This document shows positions 8,293 to 17,920 of a DNA stretch of 64,000 nucleotides, in pieces. The position numbers and the translations under genes were made by a program. The stretch lies in NCBI RefSeq assembly GCF_000235565.1, contig NC_017527.1:1240001-1304000 (forward strand). Reading direction: 5' to 3'. Each line of letters begins with the position of its first letter. Within the stretch, counting starts at the first letter, position 1. The stretch comes from Methanothrix harundinacea 6Ac. GTDB lineage: Archaea > Halobacteriota > Methanosarcinia > Methanotrichales > Methanotrichaceae. Under the pieces are notes generated by a model. The model saw only the letters and a list, made by a program, of their open reading frames with translations. It was not told the origin of the DNA and ran no database searches.

Positions 8293-9324
8293 TCACCTCC
8301 CGGCGAGGACCATCTCCGCCGTCCTCCTGGGGGTGTGCTTCGCCGGTGGGGCGTACCCCATCCTGATGAGGATCTGGGGGTAATCGACGCCGAGGATCCC
8401 GGCCATCCTCTCCCGGAGCTCGGCGATCGCCACCGGCTGGCTGAAGAGGTCGAACCTGACCCCCAATTTCGTCGCCGTCAGGAAGAGCCGCTCAAACCTC
8501 ATCCCCGCCTCGACCCAGGTCCCCCTCTCCTCGGCGTCGGTGGAAAGGATCCCGACGGCCGGGGAGGCCCTCATGAGGGCCATCTCCTTTCGGGCCCTGG
8601 ACGTCGAGGTGTCGAAGGTCCCGAAGATGAACTTGCCGAAGTAGGACTCGAAGTCCGAGTAGCCGAAGGCGTAGCCAGGAAGGCCGTCCCAGGCGTCCTC
8701 GTCGTTTCTCCTGATCCACCGGGCCAGGTCCTTTCGGAAGGCCTTGTTCCCGAGCTGGATCCTGTGGGACTCCCCCAGGACCTCGGCCATCGCCGCCCTC
8801 TCCGCGGGGTCGGTGAGGACGTCGAGGCGGAAGCCCCCATCTCCGACGGCCTCTTTCATCGCCTCGATCTTATCGGCCTCTATAGGCCGGTCGTCGTAGG
8901 CGCCGCGGTTGGTGTGCCTTTCTGTGATCTCGGGGAAGAGGTCAGGCGGATACTGCGGCGATGCTCCTCCATCCTCCTCGAACTTCACGACGGCGATCGT
9001 CTCGGCGTCGATCCCGTCGGGGAAGCGCTCGACCTGGTAGCCTAGATCGAAGTGCTCAGCGGCCAAAAGCAGGTTTGTGAGGAGGCACCCCAGGCTCATG
9101 TAGGTGGTCCTGTTCGTCGGCTCCACGTCGGGAAGGGTCCGGCCGAGGTCGGCCATCACCGTCACCTCGTTTCCGTCTACGGCGAGCCTCCAGGGCTGGT
9201 TGTTCGGCCCCGAGGGGGCCAAGACCGCGTACCGGAGGAGGAACTCCAGCTTCTCGTCGATCTTTCCCGACGCGGGGTAGTCCCCGGCGTCGACGCTCCA
9301 GGCGATAAGGTTCTTCTCTGCCAT
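8293..9324 (-). CDS. Acg-like nitroreductase family FMN protein
   Basis: 343 aa. The N-terminal segment LLRYAVLAPSGPNNQPWRLAV is the nitroreductase FMN-binding start (A-x-x-A-P-S-x-x-N-x-Q-P-W), and ERHTNRGAYDDRPIE is characteristic of the longer Acg-type members, in which two nitroreductase-like halves are fused in one chain. The C-terminal part (LGVRFDLFSQPVAI, PQILIRMGYAPP) closes the flavin site. Acg homologues may bind FMN without classic nitroreductase activity. A purine-rich GGAGAGG precedes the ATG. The gene is divergent from nurA. Confidence 0.8.
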   Translation of the reverse strand: MAEKNLIAWSVDAGDYPASGKIDEKLEFLLRYAVLAPSGPNNQPWRLAVDGNEVTVMADLGRTLPDVEPTNRTTYMSLGCLLTNLLLAAEHFDLGYQVERFPDGIDAETIAVVKFEEDGGASPQYPPDLFPEITERHTNRGAYDDRPIEADKIEAMKEAVGDGGFRLDVLTDPAERAAMAEVLGESHRIQLGNKAFRKDLARWIRRNDEDAWDGLPGYAFGYSDFESYFGKFIFGTFDTSTSRARKEMALMRASPAVGILSTDAEERGTWVEAGMRFERLFLTATKLGVRFDLFSQPVAIAELRERMAGILGVDYPQILIRMGYAPPAKHTPRRTAEMVLAGR

Positions 9325-9489
9325 AGTAATCTACCTCTCCACCATCCATTTTGGCTTACGAGCTTTTTAGGCTTGTGGGGTGGGAGGCGCCGCAGCTGGC
9401 AGGATGGGAACCTCCGCCAAGATCCCGGCGATTACTTCCCCTCCACTCTCAAAATCGGTATATACATCGACTTTCAACTCCTTTCCGAG

Positions 9490-10515
9490 ATGATCGAGAA
9501 GGAGAAGCTCGCCGGGGCCGCCCGGGCATTGGGGGAGTACCTCGCCCCCGTCGACCCCGACGAGTTCGAGGCGGAGACGGGGATCCGCGGCGACGACTTT
9601 CGCGAGATCGTCCCCCAGGAGTTCGACGGCCGGATCTTCGCCATCGACGGGTCCAACGTCGTCGTCTTCGACCTTGGAGCCGTCAGCCTGAACAGGATCA
9701 GGGCCGGCTACGTCGTCTACCGCGGCACCGAGTGGGAGAAGACCGCCATCACCTGTGACGACCTCTTCGTCGCCGATCGGGAGAACTACAGCCAGCACTT
9801 CAACCGGTATAGAAAGGGCATCTTCGACATTGAGGAACCCTTCGAGCTACAGTCCAAGGAAGAGCTCGACCGGATGGCGACCTTCTATCGGGACCTCCAG
9901 GAGCACGTCGCCCTCTTCGAGGCGGTCCTGGAGGCGGAGGCCGGCGACGTCGTCCTCTACGACGGGGGCTTCTCCCTCTGGAGGGAGCCCTACCACCGGG
10001 AGGTCTTCGACAGGATATTCGAACGGGCCGGGGAGAGGGGGGTGGACCTCCTGGCCATCAGCAAGTCCAGCCAGCTCTCCTGGGGGCGGGGGATCGCCAG
10101 GCCCCTCCTCAGGAGCGTCGATCGCGTCGGTTGCGCCGCCGTCCCCGGCAGCCCCTGGCTCGTCCGGCTCAGCGGCAGGAGGGCGATGAGGGAGGAGCCC
10201 TGGGGCGGAGAGACCTTCGCCGCCCGCCTCCACCCCGGATCGACCCACGCCTTCCGGGTCGACGCCCCCGGCCGGACGGCGGGGTCGATAGATGAGATCC
10301 TCGGGCGGATCGCCTTCTACTCCCGCTCCTCCGAGAGCCCCGGCTACCCCCACGCCCTCTTCAGGGCCCATCAGGAGATGAAGATCCCGATCCAGGAGCG
10401 AAACTTCACCCGGCTATCCCTCTTCGAGGAGCTCCGGGGGCTGGGATTTTCTGATGGAGAGGTCCGGGGCGCCCTGGACTATCACGAGATCCTCGATTCG
10501 ATCAAGAGGAGATAG
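9490..10515 (+). CDS. nurA: NurA 5'-3' nuclease
   Basis: 341 aa from ATG 9490 (MIEKEKLAGAARAL); the open frame upstream runs through unrelated sequence. NurA signatures: first catalytic Asp in IFAIDGSNVVVFDLG, and a second acidic motif in GDVVLYDGGFSLWREPYH. NurA is an RNase H-like nuclease that works inside the HerA hexamer on DNA ends, making 3' overhangs for RadA with Mre11-Rad50. The next gene, herA, starts 1 bp after the stop, so the two are tightly coupled. In many archaea nurA is the last gene of this operon; here it comes first. Confidence 0.85.
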   Translation: MIEKEKLAGAARALGEYLAPVDPDEFEAETGIRGDDFREIVPQEFDGRIFAIDGSNVVVFDLGAVSLNRIRAGYVVYRGTEWEKTAITCDDLFVADRENYSQHFNRYRKGIFDIEEPFELQSKEELDRMATFYRDLQEHVALFEAVLEAEAGDVVLYDGGFSLWREPYHREVFDRIFERAGERGVDLLAISKSSQLSWGRGIARPLLRSVDRVGCAAVPGSPWLVRLSGRRAMREEPWGGETFAARLHPGSTHAFRVDAPGRTAGSIDEILGRIAFYSRSSESPGYPHALFRAHQEMKIPIQERNFTRLSLFEELRGLGFSDGEVRGALDYHEILDSIKRR

Positions 10516-10516
10516 A

Positions 10517-12181
10517 ATGGCAGAAATGGCAGATTTATATGATGAAAGGTGGAAGGAAACCCCGGGGCAGGAGAGCGCCCCCCCGGAGGGTCTCGCCAGA
10601 ATCGGTCAGAAGCCCCAGACCATAGCCAGGGACGAAAGCTCTAACCCCTACTTCAGGATCATATCAAAAGACGTTCGGGAGTACCACTTCATCGTCCCGA
10701 GCGAGGAGGTGGTGGAGCTGGGGGAGATCTTCTCGATCCGGGACGGGAGGAGGGAGGCGGAGATCACCTTCCTCGCCAGGATCACCGACATCCTCCACGA
10801 CTCCAACTACGACGGAAACTGGGACACCGTCATCCGGGGCGACGGCTTCTACGACTCCGACCAGATCTTCTGCCGGGTGGTGGCAGAGCCCCTCGGCTGC
10901 GTCGTAAGGGATGAGGGCGGGGAGCGGTTCCGGAAGGCGAGGACGATCCCCGCCAAGTTCTCCCCGGCGGCGAAGGCCGGGAGGGAGGAGCTGAAGTTCC
11001 TCGCCGACGAGGAGGCGGACGTCGAGGTGGGGCTCCTCCGAAACGGGAGCGAGATCGTCGAGGGGATCCCCGTCGCCCTCGCAAGCTTCGCCATGGACCA
11101 CCACATGGGGGTCTTTGCGACGACGGGCATGGGCAAATCGAACTTCATGAAGGTCTTCGCCGCATCGTGCATGAAGAAGGCCTCCTCGAAGGAGTCGAAG
11201 TTCGGCCTCCTCATCGTCGACCCCCACGGCGAGTATATCCTGGGCAACGAGGGGACCAAGGGGCTCCTCCACCTCGCCCGGTACCGGGATGGGATCGTCT
11301 GCTACTCCACCGATCCTCGGCACAAAAAGGATCCGGCCGTCTCGGAGCTGACGGTGAAGAAGAGCGAGATCCTCCCCCAGGATATAGAGGTCCTCTACGC
11401 CTGGACCTCCGCCCAGAGGGAGGCGCTGGAGGCGATATCCCGGGTCTTCTTCGAGGAGGGGTGGATCGAGGAGTTCCTCACCCCCGAAGGGGCGGCGAAG
11501 ATGATCGCCGAGGGGTTCCACGAGAAGACCGTCGGAAGGATCGGGAGGACGATCAAGACGATCCTGGACAAGAACCGCTACATATCGGACTTCACCTCCA
11601 GCATCCCCGGGATCATCAATAGCCTCCTCGCGGGAAAGGTCGTCCTGGTGGACATTCCGAACCTGGGGGAGAGGAGCGAGCTCTTCCTCCTCTCGATCCT
11701 CTCCCGGGCGATCTTAGAACGGTACAGGATCGAGAGCGCCGAGGGGGCGAGGGGGAAGAGCTGCCTCATAACGATCGAGGAGGCGCAGCGGGTCCTCGGC
11801 GGCGGCGAGGGGAGCCTCGCCAGGTTCGAGTCGATCGCCCGGGAAGGGCGGAAGTTCGGGGTCGGCCTCTGCGCCATAACCCAGCAGCCGAAGCTGATCG
11901 ATAAGCAGCTCCTCTCCCAGTTCAACACCTTCGTCATCCTCGGCCTCGCCGACCGAAACGACAGGACGCGCCTCGAGGAGTCGGCGAAGCAGGATCTATC
12001 GTCCCTGGACGTCGAGATCCAGACCCTGGAGAAGGGGGAGGCGATCATCAGCACCCTGAAGATCCCCTTCCCCGTCCCCGCCAGCATCCATCTGTACGAA
12101 AAGTACCTGGAACGGCTCAACCGGGAGGGACCTTCTGAGGGGAGGGGGAGGATGGGGGGATTCAATCCTCCCCCCGATTAG
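10517..12181 (+). CDS. herA: HerA DNA translocase/helicase
   Basis: 554 aa from ATG 10517, preceded by AGGAGA inside the nurA stop region. A N-terminal HAS barrel region (REYHFIVPSEEVVELGEIFSIRDG) is followed by the FtsK/VirB4-like ATPase: Walker A in GVFATTGMGKSNFMK, Walker B in FGLLIVDPHGEY, sensor/arginine-finger region TIEEAQRVLGGGEGSLARFESIAREGR, and QQPKLIDKQLLSQFNTFV. HerA forms a hexameric ring that pumps duplex DNA into NurA during end resection. Part of nurA-herA-mre11-rad50. Confidence 0.9.
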   Translation: MAEMADLYDERWKETPGQESAPPEGLARIGQKPQTIARDESSNPYFRIISKDVREYHFIVPSEEVVELGEIFSIRDGRREAEITFLARITDILHDSNYDGNWDTVIRGDGFYDSDQIFCRVVAEPLGCVVRDEGGERFRKARTIPAKFSPAAKAGREELKFLADEEADVEVGLLRNGSEIVEGIPVALASFAMDHHMGVFATTGMGKSNFMKVFAASCMKKASSKESKFGLLIVDPHGEYILGNEGTKGLLHLARYRDGIVCYSTDPRHKKDPAVSELTVKKSEILPQDIEVLYAWTSAQREALEAISRVFFEEGWIEEFLTPEGAAKMIAEGFHEKTVGRIGRTIKTILDKNRYISDFTSSIPGIINSLLAGKVVLVDIPNLGERSELFLLSILSRAILERYRIESAEGARGKSCLITIEEAQRVLGGGEGSLARFESIAREGRKFGVGLCAITQQPKLIDKQLLSQFNTFVILGLADRNDRTRLEESAKQDLSSLDVEIQTLEKGEAIISTLKIPFPVPASIHLYEKYLERLNREGPSEGRGRMGGFNPPPD

Positions 12182-12196
12182 CTTTGGGGGAAGTTC

Positions 12197-13363
12197 ATGA
12201 AGATCGTCCACATGGCAGACTCCCACCTCGGCTTCTCCGCCTACGGCCGGGTCGACCGGTGGGGGAGAAACCAGAGAGAAGAGATGGTTTACCAGGGGTT
12301 TTCTAAGACCGTCGACAAGATAATCGACCTATCCCCCGACGCCGTCGTCCACGCCGGCGACGTCTTCCACCACGTCCGGCCCCGGATCAGGCCCCTCTAC
12401 GTCTTCCAGCAGAACCTGGAGCGGCTGGTGGAGGCCGGAATCCAGGTCGTCATCATCAGCGGAAACCACGACGCCCCCAAGAGCTACGCCTCCCTCTCTC
12501 CCTTCAGCCTCTTTGAGGGGATGGAGGGGGTCCAGATAGCTCACCGCTACCGGCACGAATGCTTCGAGGTAGGAGACCACCACTTCCACTGCATCCCCTT
12601 CTGCCTCAGCCCCGAGGACTACATGGAGGAGTTTAGAAAGATGCAGGAGCTCAGGGCGGAGATGTCGGGAGGAAGGGACGTCCTGGTGATGCACGGCCTG
12701 GTGGAGGCGCTCTGGGATAGGAGGCTGCGGACCGTCGGGGAGCACGAGATCGCCGAGAGCTTCCTGAAGGGGGACCTCACCTACATCGCCCTCGGCCACT
12801 ACCACGGCCAGGCCCGGGTGGCTAAGAACGCCTGGTACAGCGGCTCCGTCGAGTACTTCAGGTTCAGCGAAGCGAAGGACGAGAAGGGGATCCTCCTCGT
12901 AGACCTCGAATCCGGGAGGGTGGAGCAGATCCCCGTCCAGGAGAGGTACATGCTCGACCTCGACCCGATCGACTGCGGCGGCCTCTCCTCCCGGGAGGTG
13001 GAGGAGGGGATCTCCGCCGTCTGCCAACGTCGGGGGATAAAGGAGAAGATCGTCCGGCTCCGCCTCACAGACCTCTCGAGGGAGGCGTACAGGTCCCTCA
13101 GCCGGCGGATCGTCGGCGAGCTGAGGACCGAGGCCCTCCACCTCGAGATCATCCCGGAGTTCAGCGACGAGCCCTCCCTCCGGGTGACGGAGCCGGTGAG
13201 GGCGGAGGATCTGCCCCAGGAGTTCGAAACGTTCGTCGAGGGGGAGGCGGCCGGAGGCTCCATCCCCCCGGCGATCAGAGAGGAGGTCCTCGGCTACGGC
13301 ACTGAACTTCTCGCCCGGATCTCGGCGAAGAGGAGGACGGAGAGGTTGGATGCGCCTCAATAG
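12197..13363 (+). CDS. mre11: Mre11 DNA double-strand-break repair nuclease
   Basis: 388 aa starting MKIVHMADSHLGFSAYGR. All phosphoesterase metal-binding motifs are present in order: DSHLG, HAGDVFHHVRP, SGNHDAP, LVMHGLVE and LGHYHGQARV. It is a Mn-dependent 3'-5' exonuclease and ssDNA endonuclease that forms a 2:2 complex with Rad50 and clips blocked DNA ends. The stop overlaps the start of rad50 by 14 bp, consistent with translational coupling. A purine-rich GGGGGAAG lies about six bases before the ATG. Confidence 0.93.
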   Translation: MKIVHMADSHLGFSAYGRVDRWGRNQREEMVYQGFSKTVDKIIDLSPDAVVHAGDVFHHVRPRIRPLYVFQQNLERLVEAGIQVVIISGNHDAPKSYASLSPFSLFEGMEGVQIAHRYRHECFEVGDHHFHCIPFCLSPEDYMEEFRKMQELRAEMSGGRDVLVMHGLVEALWDRRLRTVGEHEIAESFLKGDLTYIALGHYHGQARVAKNAWYSGSVEYFRFSEAKDEKGILLVDLESGRVEQIPVQERYMLDLDPIDCGGLSSREVEEGISAVCQRRGIKEKIVRLRLTDLSREAYRSLSRRIVGELRTEALHLEIIPEFSDEPSLRVTEPVRAEDLPQEFETFVEGEAAGGSIPPAIREEVLGYGTELLARISAKRRTERLDAPQ

Positions 13364-16300
13364 CCTGTCGATGAAGAACTTCAAGAAGTATCGGGGGGCG
13401 GTGAGGGTCGAGTTCCAGGATGGCCTCACCGGCATCCTCGGCGGCAACGGCTCGGGGAAGAGCACCATCGTCGAGGCGATAGCCTGGGCCCTCTACGGGA
13501 GCAGGGCCTCGACGGTGAGGCGCGACTTCATCAAGAACTCCCGGGCCTCCGAGCGGGACGATCTGGAGGTGACCCTCTCCCTCCAGCACGACGGCAAGGA
13601 GATGACGGTCCTGCGGGCGATGAGGGGGAAGGGGATGGCGCCGGAGGCGAGGCTCAGAATCGATGGCGAGCTCGTCGCCTCCGGGACCCGGGAGGTGGAC
13701 GCCCGCCTCTCCGAGATCCTCCAGATAAGCTTTGCGGACTTCATGAAGACCTTCTACGCCCGGCAGAAGGACCTGGACAACCTGATAAGAGACCGGGGGT
13801 CGGAGAAGCGGGAGTACCTCCTCACCCTCCTGGGGCTCGACGAGGTCCGGGACGGGGCCCTCGAGGAGATCCGAGCCGACCTGAGGGAGGCGGAGGGAGA
13901 GGTCGGCCGGGTCGAGGGCGCCCTCGGGGAGATCGGGGACGTCGACCTTCTCCTCGAGGAGGGGGAGAGGGCCGTCGCCTCGGCGAGGGAGGAGCTTCTG
14001 GAGGCGAAGGGGCGGGAGGAGGAGATCGCCACCGCCCTCGAGGGGCGCCGCCAGAAGCTGGAGGGGGAGGCGGAGCGGAGGCGGGCCCGCGACGCCCTCG
14101 TCGGGGAGGTGGCGCGGCTCCGGGCCGACCTGGCCTCAAAGGAGGAGGCGATCGCCTCGGACGATAGGCGGCTCTCCGAGATCGAGGAGGGGAGGTGGAG
14201 GCTCTTCGAGCTGGAGCCGAAGCTCACGCGCCTCCGGGAGCTCCGGCTCCGCCTGGAGGGGATGGAGGCGAAGAGGCCGCGCCACCAGGCCCTCCTCGGA
14301 AGGAGGGCTCAGGTCGGGGCGGACCTGGAGGGGCGGGGCCGTCTCCTCTCGGATTCCGAGGCGAGGCTCGCGAGGCTCCGGGATGAGAGCCGGGAGCATG
14401 AGGCGATCCGGCCCCAGGAGGAGGAGTACCGCCGCCTCCTCTCGGAGCTGGAGGGGATGGAGGCGAAGAGGGACCGCTTCCAGGAGCTGGCATCCCTCGC
14501 CGGGCGGGAGAGGGCCCGGAAGGAGGCGGCGGAGGAGAACCTCGCCAGGGTCGAGGAGGAGATCCGGGGCTTATCGGCGGCGAAGCTCCGGATCGCCGAG
14601 ATCACCCCGTCCCTGGAGATCTTCAGGACCCTCCAGGAGATGGTCCGCCGGCAGGAGAGGGAGGGGGAGAAGGACCGGCTCCTCTCCGGCCTCCGGATGA
14701 GGGACCAAGCCGTCCGGTCTCGGATAGAACGGCTGAGGGCGGAGGTGGAAAGGATCGAGGGGGAGGTCACACGCCTCGGGGACCTGGAGGAGAGGGAGGC
14801 GGACCTCGTCAAGAAGGGGGAGGTGATCGGCCGCCTTCTGGCCGGGGCAGAGGAGGAGCTCGTCGGCCTCAAGTTCGGCCTGGAGGTGGCGAGGCGGGAG
14901 CTCCGGGAGGCGGAGGCTCAGAGGTCCAGGATCGAGGCCCTGGGGGAGGAGAGCCTCTGCCCCACCTGCGAGAGGCCCCTCGCGGAGCAGAGGCCCTTCC
15001 TCCAGGAGAAGTACAGGGCCGCCGCCTCCGGGGCAAAAGAGAGGATCTCCACCCTCGAAGGTCTGAAGGGCGACCTCCTCGCCAGGGTCGAGGAGGGGAG
15101 GCGGTCGATGGAGAGGACCCGAAGGGAGCTCTCCCGGATCGCAGAATTGAAGGCGGAACGGGGAGGGCTTCTCGCCGAGAGGCGGTCCCTCCTCGCCCAG
15201 GGGCAGGAGCTCTCCCGGGAGGCGGAGGAGATCGAGGCGGAGATCGGCTCCATCGGCCCCGTCGACTACGATCCAGATCGGCTCTCGCTCCTGGAGGCCG
15301 AGGTCTCCTCCCTCCTCCCCCTCGTCCAGGAGGAGCAGCAGCTCTCGGTCCGGATCGAGGCCCTCCCGAAGAAGAGGAGCGAGGAGGAGGTGGCGAGGGA
15401 GGCCCTCGCCACGTCCATCGCCAGGGTCGCCTCCCTGGCCGAGGAGATGGAAGTCCTCGGCTACTCCGAGGAGGAGAGGCTCCGGGCCCGGGAGAGGATC
15501 GGGTCCCTGAGGGAGGTCCACCGGAGGTTCTCGGCCCTGGCGGAGCGGATCCGGGAGATCCCGGCGGTCGAGGCGGCGGCGGACGGCCTGAGGTCCGAGG
15601 TGCGGCGGCTCCGAGACGAGCTGAAGGGGGTCGACGGGGAGATGGAGGCCCTCGGCTTCGATCCCGCCGAGTACGAGGGGCTCATTGGGGAGGCGAGGTC
15701 CCTCGCGGGGGCCGAGACGGCGGCAAACGAGATCAGGCTCGCCCTGGCGGCGGAGGGGGAGGTGAGCCGCCACCGGGGAGAGGCGGCGGCGGCGGCTTCG
15801 AGGCTCAGGGGAGAGGTCGCCCGGGCGGAGGAGGGGATCGTCGCCCTCGCCTTCTCCGAGGAGGCGTACCGGGAGGCGAGGTCATCCCTGGAGGAGGCCT
15901 CCCGCTGGCTGGAGGCGGCCCGGAAGGAGGCGTCGGCCGGGATGGTCCGCCTCGGCCTCGCCGAGGGGAACCTCGAAAGGCTCAGGGGCGAGGCTGCCAG
16001 GAGGAGGGAGCTGGAGGCGAGGGCGGCCGCCTTGAGGAGGCGGGTCCAGGTCGTCGAGACGACGAGGGTTCTTGTCAACCGGTTTTTGGACGCGATCCTG
16101 GTGAGGATGAGGAGGGAGATCGCCGAGAGCGCCGGCAGGATCCTCCAGGAGGTGACGGGAAAGTACGGCAGGATCAGCATCGACGAGGAGTTCAACATCC
16201 TCGTCGAGGACGAGGGGGAGTTCTACCCCATATCCCGCTACTCCGGCGGCGAGATCGACATGATCGCCGTCTCCGTCCGGATAGCCATCAGCGAGCGGCT

Positions 16301-16538
16301 GATGAGGTTCTCATCAAACGGCCCCGGCTACTCCTTCCTCATCCTCGACGAGGTCTTCGGAAGCCAGGACGTGGAGCACCGGGAGAGCATGATCAACATG
16401 CTCAGGAGCCTCGACGACCGCTTCCCCCAGATCTTCGCCATCAGCCACATCGGCGAGGTCCAGGGCCAGTTCGACAACTCGATCCTCGTCGTCGAGGATG
16501 AGGACGGGTCGAGCAGGATCGAGGTGGAGATGAGGTGA
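13350..16538 (+). CDS. rad50: Rad50 SMC-like ATPase
   Basis: 1062 aa. The N-terminal ATPase half has GGNGSGKSTIVEA (Walker A, about residues 32-40). A very long, arginine/glutamate-rich coiled coil follows, interrupted by the zinc hook CPTC (Cys537 and Cys540). The C-terminal half has the ABC signature YSGGEIDMIAVSVRIA, Walker B FLILDEVFGSQD and the H-loop region IFAISHIGEV. Two Rad50s join through the hook and bridge DNA ends, gating Mre11 by ATP. The coiled coil is strongly skewed to GAG/CGG codons, which gives long spurious open frames in other phases. Confidence 0.95.
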   Translation: MRLNSLSMKNFKKYRGAVRVEFQDGLTGILGGNGSGKSTIVEAIAWALYGSRASTVRRDFIKNSRASERDDLEVTLSLQHDGKEMTVLRAMRGKGMAPEARLRIDGELVASGTREVDARLSEILQISFADFMKTFYARQKDLDNLIRDRGSEKREYLLTLLGLDEVRDGALEEIRADLREAEGEVGRVEGALGEIGDVDLLLEEGERAVASAREELLEAKGREEEIATALEGRRQKLEGEAERRRARDALVGEVARLRADLASKEEAIASDDRRLSEIEEGRWRLFELEPKLTRLRELRLRLEGMEAKRPRHQALLGRRAQVGADLEGRGRLLSDSEARLARLRDESREHEAIRPQEEEYRRLLSELEGMEAKRDRFQELASLAGRERARKEAAEENLARVEEEIRGLSAAKLRIAEITPSLEIFRTLQEMVRRQEREGEKDRLLSGLRMRDQAVRSRIERLRAEVERIEGEVTRLGDLEEREADLVKKGEVIGRLLAGAEEELVGLKFGLEVARRELREAEAQRSRIEALGEESLCPTCERPLAEQRPFLQEKYRAAASGAKERISTLEGLKGDLLARVEEGRRSMERTRRELSRIAELKAERGGLLAERRSLLAQGQELSREAEEIEAEIGSIGPVDYDPDRLSLLEAEVSSLLPLVQEEQQLSVRIEALPKKRSEEEVAREALATSIARVASLAEEMEVLGYSEEERLRARERIGSLREVHRRFSALAERIREIPAVEAAADGLRSEVRRLRDELKGVDGEMEALGFDPAEYEGLIGEARSLAGAETAANEIRLALAAEGEVSRHRGEAAAAASRLRGEVARAEEGIVALAFSEEAYREARSSLEEASRWLEAARKEASAGMVRLGLAEGNLERLRGEAARRRELEARAAALRRRVQVVETTRVLVNRFLDAILVRMRREIAESAGRILQEVTGKYGRISIDEEFNILVEDEGEFYPISRYSGGEIDMIAVSVRIAISERLMRFSSNGPGYSFLILDEVFGSQDVEHRESMINMLRSLDDRFPQIFAISHIGEVQGQFDNSILVVEDEDGSSRIEVEMR

Positions 16539-16627
16539 TCGGCGATCCCGGCAGAGGGCAGTCCGGGAGGATGGTGGGCAGTCGGAGGGCTTCCCTGGGA
16601 GATGGAGCGATGGAAAGCTCGATGGGT

Positions 16628-17827
16628 CTATAGCCCCCCCTCCAGCCAGAGCCCCAGGGCCTTTCGGGCGATCCGAAGGCCCGATAGCCCCATCCGCGGC
16701 GCCACCTTTTTTATCGCCCGGCTCGGCCGGTCGAGGTCCCCCTCCTCCTCGATCACCTTTATCAGATCCCCTCGATCCGCCAAAAGGCGGAGGAGATCGT
16801 CCAGCTCCTCATCGGTCATCTCTGCCCTCATTTTGTGGACGATCATCCCGAGGCGGAGTTCTCTCCCCAACGCCGCCCGCCACCGCCTCTCGTACTCGCA
16901 GAGCCTCGCGGCGGAAGAGTCCCCCTCGCGGGCCGCGGCGGCGGCCACCTCCCCGGCGATCTTGGCAGAGACGAGCCCCGGATAGATCCCGCCGCCGCTG
17001 GTGGGCTTCACCTGCCCCGCGGCGTCGCCGACGGCGATGAAGCCATCGGCCACCGTGGAGGCGGGGGGCCCCAGGGGGAGCCCCCCCACGACGAGGTGGA
17101 GGGGGCCTCCTCGGATTCTGGAACGGATGGGGGGACTTTTCAGGAGGCGTTTCAGATATGGGCAGGCGTTATTTCGGCAGGAGAGCCCCACTCTCGCTAA
17201 CCCCTCCGGGGCGGGGATCGCCCAGGCGAAGAAGCCCGGTGCGACGTCCCGTCCGAGGAAGACCTCCACCATCTCCGGGTCCTCGACCTGGAATGGGACC
17301 TCCACCTGGGCGGAGGAGAGGACCTCCCGGGGCGGCCCGATCCCCGCCCGCCTCGCGATCCGGGCCCCCACCCCCTCGGCGGATACGACGACCCTCGCCT
17401 CGACCTTCCTCTGGTCAGAGCTGCGGCCGACTTTGAGGACGCTTCGTCCGCCGCCCCTAAGAAGGCCCGTCACAGGGGAGGCGATCATCACATCGGCCCC
17501 GGATCTCGCCGCCTCCGCCAGGAGCGCCCGGTCGAAGATTCTGCGGTCGACGACCCAGGCCTTCGTCTCGGGGGCCCGGAAGGTGAGCTGAACGCCCCCG
17601 GGGGATACGACCTTCGACCCCCGGACGGGCCTGATGGCGCGGTGGCCGACGGCCAGCTCCGCCTCTTCCATCGCCCGCACCCCGAGGAGCCCCGCGCACT
17701 GGACCGGCCAGCCCGCCCGGGAGTGCTCCTCAAAGATGACGACTCTGGCGCCAGCCTCGGCCGCCTTCTTTGCCGCCATCGATCCGGCGGGGCCGGCTCC
17801 GATGACGGCGACGTCGTACCGCTCCAT
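16628..17827 (-). CDS. Geranylgeranyl reductase family flavoprotein (archaeal lipid saturation)
   Basis: 399 aa. FAD Rossmann motif at the N-terminus (VAVIGAGPAGSMAAKKAAEAG with an acidic strand end VVIFEE), the substrate-side motif WPVQCAGLLGVRAME, and the second FAD motif GFIAVGDAAGQVKPTSGGGIYPGL. This matches digeranylgeranylglycerophospholipid reductases, which hydrogenate isoprenoid chains of archaeal membrane lipids. Several paralogues usually exist in methanogens, so the exact substrate (lipid core or another polyprenyl compound) is uncertain. Convergent with rad50. Confidence 0.8.
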   Translation of the reverse strand: MERYDVAVIGAGPAGSMAAKKAAEAGARVVIFEEHSRAGWPVQCAGLLGVRAMEEAELAVGHRAIRPVRGSKVVSPGGVQLTFRAPETKAWVVDRRIFDRALLAEAARSGADVMIASPVTGLLRGGGRSVLKVGRSSDQRKVEARVVVSAEGVGARIARRAGIGPPREVLSSAQVEVPFQVEDPEMVEVFLGRDVAPGFFAWAIPAPEGLARVGLSCRNNACPYLKRLLKSPPIRSRIRGGPLHLVVGGLPLGPPASTVADGFIAVGDAAGQVKPTSGGGIYPGLVSAKIAGEVAAAAAREGDSSAARLCEYERRWRAALGRELRLGMIVHKMRAEMTDEELDDLLRLLADRGDLIKVIEEEGDLDRPSRAIKKVAPRMGLSGLRIARKALGLWLEGGL

Positions 17828-17920
17828 CTCCGGGAGGTTCGATCGATCAGGGGGATAGCCTTTTCCATCTCTGGACGATAGGATAGCAGAGAGGGGCGGA
17901 AGGGTCAGGAGGATAAAGGC

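Noticed and set aside
8158-9045. Plus-strand frame of 295 codons opposite the nitroreductase gene
   Set aside because: Antisense shadow of a gene with clear FMN-binding motifs; Gly/Pro/Arg/Val-rich without domain pattern.
14571-15773. 400-codon minus-strand frame inside rad50
   Set aside because: Produced by the GAG/CGG-biased coiled-coil region of rad50; Leu/Pro/Gly/Asp-rich with no recognisable domain.
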